Part shown: one piece after another, positions 37,704-41,011 of the stretch
Position numbering within the stretch: position 1 is the first letter of the stretch
Layout of the letters: each line of letters begins with the position of its first letter
Source of the DNA: Magnetococcales bacterium
GTDB lineage: Bacteria > Pseudomonadota > Magnetococcia > Magnetococcales > Magnetaquicoccaceae
Assembly: GCA_015231295.1 (NCBI GenBank)
Contig: JADGBU010000006.1
Span: forward strand, 1 to 41,011
Length of the DNA: 41,011 nucleotides
Direction: 5' to 3'
Notes under the pieces: model-generated
Database searches by the model: none
What the model saw: only the letters and a program-made list of their open reading frames with translations
What the model was told of the DNA's origin: nothing
Program-made: the position numbers and the translations under genes

Positions 37704-40274
37704 TTAGAATTTCCCCCTTTTGTTTCCACTCATTACAAGCTGTCCTTGTACAGAAATATTAAGAAGCTCAGCAAGTTGCTGCTTTTCCTTATAACCAACA
37801 GGAAACATATAAACATGCTGCACAATAATTTCTTTTAAAATCCGCATGCAGACAATGTTATCTTTTAATTTATTGGCGGTTTTTCCGATAGAATTGATAT
37901 TTAGATTCCGAGTGAATTGAAGTTCAATAGCCTGCCTAATTAGTGCAAATGCATTTGAATTCTCTCTATTCTCAAGAGATCTGTATATCTCCATGGCTTC
38001 TTTAGAACCAATTGAAGAGCTGATTTTTCTTATCACCGTATTGATAACTCGATACGTCATAATCTGATAAATATGCTCTGCAAATTTCTGAAATTCTTTG
38101 TCAGAAAGGTTGGGATGCTCTTCTAAATGAAGAGCAATTAATTTAATAATCTCATCTTTTGCATCACCTGATGTCTTAATAAAATATTCCAGAAACCTTA
38201 ATCCTGACGATGCACCACTAAGTGCAAGAGCATATAAGGCTTCTCGCTTGAGAGTTGCATGTCTATTTCTAATAATCTGACCAGCAACTTCCATCCCCTT
38301 AAAGACTTTGCTAATATTATCAAAAAAATCGTTGCCAGCATCAATATTATTTGAATTATCATCTTTGTCTATATATTCATTTTCTCTTTCAATACCATCC
38401 AATCGTTTATTGTGCGCCTCTCTTTCTTTGTGAATTTCACGCTGTTCAATAACAATCTCTGGTATTTGCTTGATAAAGTTACCAATAAATGATAATTGAG
38501 TCTTGGAGAGTGGGGCTAATTGCTCTTCACTAAATAACGAATCTAGCACCTCTTGAATCTTAGCCAGAACCCAAGAATCTTTTGTATGGTGCGTTATAAA
38601 AATCAGAATATTAGCAAAATCTTCTCTATGTAAATTTGACAACATTCTAGATACCGCATCTCTTACTTCTAATGACTCAGCATACGATTCTGCAATTCTT
38701 TTTCCAACAAAAAAGTAATAAATATACGGATATTTGAACCCAACACATCCACTTTTCCTGGTAAGAATTGAGTACGAAATTAATTTATTGATTACAGTCT
38801 CGCGCTCAACAGCAAGGTATGTCTTGCAATAGTCATCAAAAAATAAACTAATCTGCTGGTCGTTCAAATTATTGTTTGTTACAAAAATATACCACGCCAA
38901 TTCTGTAAGCACATTGAGATACTTATCAAAGTCCAATTTATGAATCTCTGCCTTATCAAAGGATTGATAAATTAACTGCTGATAGCAATGGCCATATGAT
39001 GTTAAGTCCAGATCCAATTTAGAGTGCGCTTCGAAAATCTGAAGCAGCATAAGTATATATATTGGTTTACGAGGAACGATATTCTTTTTAACCAGAGAAT
39101 CAAGTCTCTGCTTTATTTCGTCACACTGTAAATATAATTCTGTATCGTTAATATTCTCTTCAACGCCTAGCGATATCCATTTTTTAATAAGCTCTTCTCG
39201 ATTCGCATTTCCAAAACCAAGCAGCTCATATTGATTGTAATTGCAAAAAGCTGGATTCTCCCCAAGAACATAAAAAAACGAACTGTCGCAACTGCAAATC
39301 ACAAAGTCAAATATTTTTCCAACATTTTCTATAAAAACGTTTCTATATTGTTGATTTAGATTTATCTTATCGATATTATCAATTAATAACGCCTTGCGAG
39401 ACGCTTTATCAAATGCATCTCTAGCTGTTGCGCCATATTGCTGAGAAAGCATCTTATTGACAATAGAATCTGCATCAGATTTGTTAATCTCAGTAGCGTC
39501 AATGTAAAGTGTTGGCGTATCAACATCTGATAGCTTTTTATAGAAGAATTTAAGAAGCGATGTCTTTCCTTGCTGCTCATCTCCGGCCACAATATAATGC
39601 CCAGGAGCATTAACAATTCTAATTGCGCTATCAATACAAATTGTGTCCTTGCTGTTGTTATTTTCTACCAGTCTAACATCTGGAATCACATAAACATCAC
39701 TAAGACGTATTCTGTCTACTTTTCTGTGTGTTAAAGTGATTTCTGTGTCTTCAATCCACTCAGAAATTAATGCTGAAATAGGGTATTTTCTGTTCTGATG
39801 CAGAGGGGCAACTTCAAATCTTGGAGTAAATTCTTCAATATGCTTTCTAATGTTCTGAATAACATTATCCCATGCCGCATCTTTATTGCCCCATTCAATA
39901 ATTGCTTTTCCATCTTTCGGCACCACCTGGAATTTTGAAAATTTACAATTTTTCCAATCGCAATTCCGAACAATAACTGAAATTATTTTAGCGTTCCCTC
40001 TTTCTTGTCTTTGTAGTGCTTTTGCAACTTCTACGTCATTGCAATAGTCTGACGCTAAGAAGCTAGCACTTATTAATAAAATTATTATATCTGCGCTTTC
40101 TAAATTTTCATCAATCTTATCTTTCCAATCATCTCCAACAACAATCTTTCTATCATGCCATTCAGACACTGTGCCATCTCTTTTTAAAGCAGAAAGATGC
40201 TCTAAAAAATTTTCACAATGCTCCTCATCTTTGTGAGAATAACTAATAAAGATTTTCTTTGTCATTTTAGTCAC
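37704..40274 (-). CDS. TIR-domain protein with STAND/AAA-like NTPase and helical C-terminus (candidate anti-phage defence effector)
   Basis: N-terminal TIR: IFISYSHKDEEHCENFLEHL...SADIIILLISASFLASDYCNDVEVAKAL. Walker A-like GDEQQGKTSLLKFF, Walker B-like KALLIDNIDKI. AT-rich relative to flanks. Confidence 0.85.
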   Translation of the reverse strand: MTKMTKKIFISYSHKDEEHCENFLEHLSALKRDGTVSEWHDRKIVVGDDWKDKIDENLESADIIILLISASFLASDYCNDVEVAKALQRQERGNAKIISVIVRNCDWKNCKFSKFQVVPKDGKAIIEWGNKDAAWDNVIQNIRKHIEEFTPRFEVAPLHQNRKYPISALISEWIEDTEITLTHRKVDRIRLSDVYVIPDVRLVENNNSKDTICIDSAIRIVNAPGHYIVAGDEQQGKTSLLKFFYKKLSDVDTPTLYIDATEINKSDADSIVNKMLSQQYGATARDAFDKASRKALLIDNIDKINLNQQYRNVFIENVGKIFDFVICSCDSSFFYVLGENPAFCNYNQYELLGFGNANREELIKKWISLGVEENINDTELYLQCDEIKQRLDSLVKKNIVPRKPIYILMLLQIFEAHSKLDLDLTSYGHCYQQLIYQSFDKAEIHKLDFDKYLNVLTELAWYIFVTNNNLNDQQISLFFDDYCKTYLAVERETVINKLISYSILTRKSGCVGFKYPYIYYFFVGKRIAESYAESLEVRDAVSRMLSNLHREDFANILIFITHHTKDSWVLAKIQEVLDSLFSEEQLAPLSKTQLSFIGNFIKQIPEIVIEQREIHKEREAHNKRLDGIERENEYIDKDDNSNNIDAGNDFFDNISKVFKGMEVAGQIIRNRHATLKREALYALALSGASSGLRFLEYFIKTSGDAKDEIIKLIALHLEEHPNLSDKEFQKFAEHIYQIMTYRVINTVIRKISSSIGSKEAMEIYRSLENRENSNAFALIRQAIELQFTRNLNINSIGKTANKLKDNIVCMRILKEIIVQHVYMFPVGYKEKQQLAELLNISVQGQLVMSGNKRGKF

Positions 40275-40305
40275 TTTGCTTTGTTAGCGTAAAAAGCTTT
40301 ACTAC

Positions 40306-40334
40306 AGAATACTGAACACAAAGTTCTGTGTCAA
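40306..40334 (-). promoter_or_regulatory. Sigma70-type promoter for the TIR-NTPase gene with overlapping palindrome
   Basis: Minus strand TTGACA-CAGAACTTTGTGTTCAG(17)-TATTCT; spacer region contains ACACA...TGTGT / GAAC...GTTC dyads. Confidence 0.55.
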
Positions 40335-40339
40335 TTCAG

Positions 40340-40510
40340 TTCATAAAGAGTGCGACTCTCATTGAAAGACTTCTCGCATTCCGTGGTTACCGTTGGCCCT
40401 TCAGCAACTTTCTATCCCCATTTCCTCACTCATTCCAAGCTCTTCCAACTCGTCAGCCAGTACCGTACCTGGGTGGATTGAGTATATCGGCCTTCTCTCG
40501 GTCATGTCCA
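40340..40510 (-). pseudogene. HigA-like antitoxin remnant (frameshifted, internally deleted)
   Basis: MDMTERRPIYSIHPGTVLADELEELGMSEE in one frame, then LLKGQR ... ALFMN in another, resembling HigA ...IHPGxxLxxEL..., LKGQR, FWMN. Confidence 0.6.
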
Positions 40511-40522
40511 TGGTTTGTCGCT

Positions 40523-40728
40523 CAATGGTAATCACCATGCAGCAGGTCAGCGACGGACCAAACGAATGCGGAAAGGAATCGTCGATTCCGGGAGTATCCC
40601 AATGAAACGGTGGATTTGCGAATGCCGAAAAGTCTACCAAAGGCATCGTGTCCAGTCAATGAACCATAAGGAGACACATCCCACAGATGGCGATTCATGC
40701 GGTGGTGCTGTTTTGGGTGGCGGAACAT
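40523..40728 (-). pseudogene. HigB-like toxin C-terminal remnant
   Basis: ...YSRNRRFLSAFVWSVADLLHGDYH* resembles the HigB/RelE-type tail (..NDQWRICFVW...DVEIVDYH) directly upstream of the HigA-like remnant. Confidence 0.45.
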
Positions 40729-40790
40729 ATAATCTTGTAAACCGAAGGAACGGGGGCAGGCGAAAACCTAGGAAATTTGGAGGATGGAGT

Positions 40791-40820
40791 GTCCTCGCAG
40801 CTCAGCCGGATAGAGCAACG
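40791..40820 (+). pseudogene. tRNA 5'-half fragment (tRNA-Arg-like)
   Basis: GTCCTCGCAGCTCAGCCGGATAGAGCAACG: acceptor 5' strand plus complete D-arm; no matching anticodon loop or T-arm follows. Confidence 0.6.
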
Positions 40821-40968
40821 GTGGGGGAGGATTTACGGGCCGTCAAGCGGCCTTCCACGCGTGATCAGTGGAATTTACAGAAATGGCATCAGGGTTACGT
40901 CTGTAACCCCGGTGTAACCCAAAACAAAAAATGCAGAGACGGGAACAAGATCAAGCCATTGATTTTAT

Positions 40969-41011
40969 TGGTGTCCCCGGCGCGATTTGAACGCACGGCC
41001 TACGGATTAGG
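40969..41011 (-). tRNA. tRNA-Arg(CCT), 3' part, truncated by window end
   Basis: Minus strand CCTAATCCGTAGGCCGTGCGTTCAAATCGCGCCGGGGACACCA: anticodon 3' stem, T-arm GTGCG-TTCAAAT-CGCGC, acceptor CGGGGAC-A-CCA. Confidence 0.8.

Overview
The window is about 41 kb from a GC-rich proteobacterium; dispersed GGGGTCCAGGGG-type palindromes and gene content suggest a magnetococcus-like or alphaproteobacterial host, at low confidence. From left to right it holds five blocks. (1) About 1-8560 (-): a partial Mu-like prophage or phage-derived virion module with protease and nested scaffold, DUF2190-like decoration protein, major capsid, gp36/DUF1320-like and gp37-like proteins, tail-associated proteins, and an ORF open at the left edge, absent from the ORF track, with a discoidin-like N-terminus. 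(2) 8733-17466 (+): a YbjN-like protein, a complete livKHMGF branched-chain amino-acid ABC transporter, pgpA, a CinA-C-type protein with an atypical N-terminus, and an L,D-transpeptidase. (3) 17506-27133: a signalling cluster of a GAF histidine kinase, REC-DUF3369-HD-GYP, a hybrid GAF-HK-REC-REC-Hpt, and a REC-HK, with hemD convergently overlapping the HD-GYP gene. (4) 27242-37409: a DUF3616-like secreted protein, a small ORF under a strong Fur-box candidate, a SulP-STAS-cNMP transporter, a tsaD-gpsA-rimB-rimK chain, hemC and an rhlE-like helicase. (5) 37500-41011: a visibly AT-rich accessory island with a single large TIR-STAND-like NTPase gene (candidate anti-phage effector), a decayed higBA-like toxin-antitoxin remnant, a tRNA 5'-half fragment, and the 3' part of a tRNA-Arg(CCT) running off the window. 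The TIR-NTPase island is the best candidate for an uncharacterised system. All family calls come from reading motifs by eye; no searches were run.
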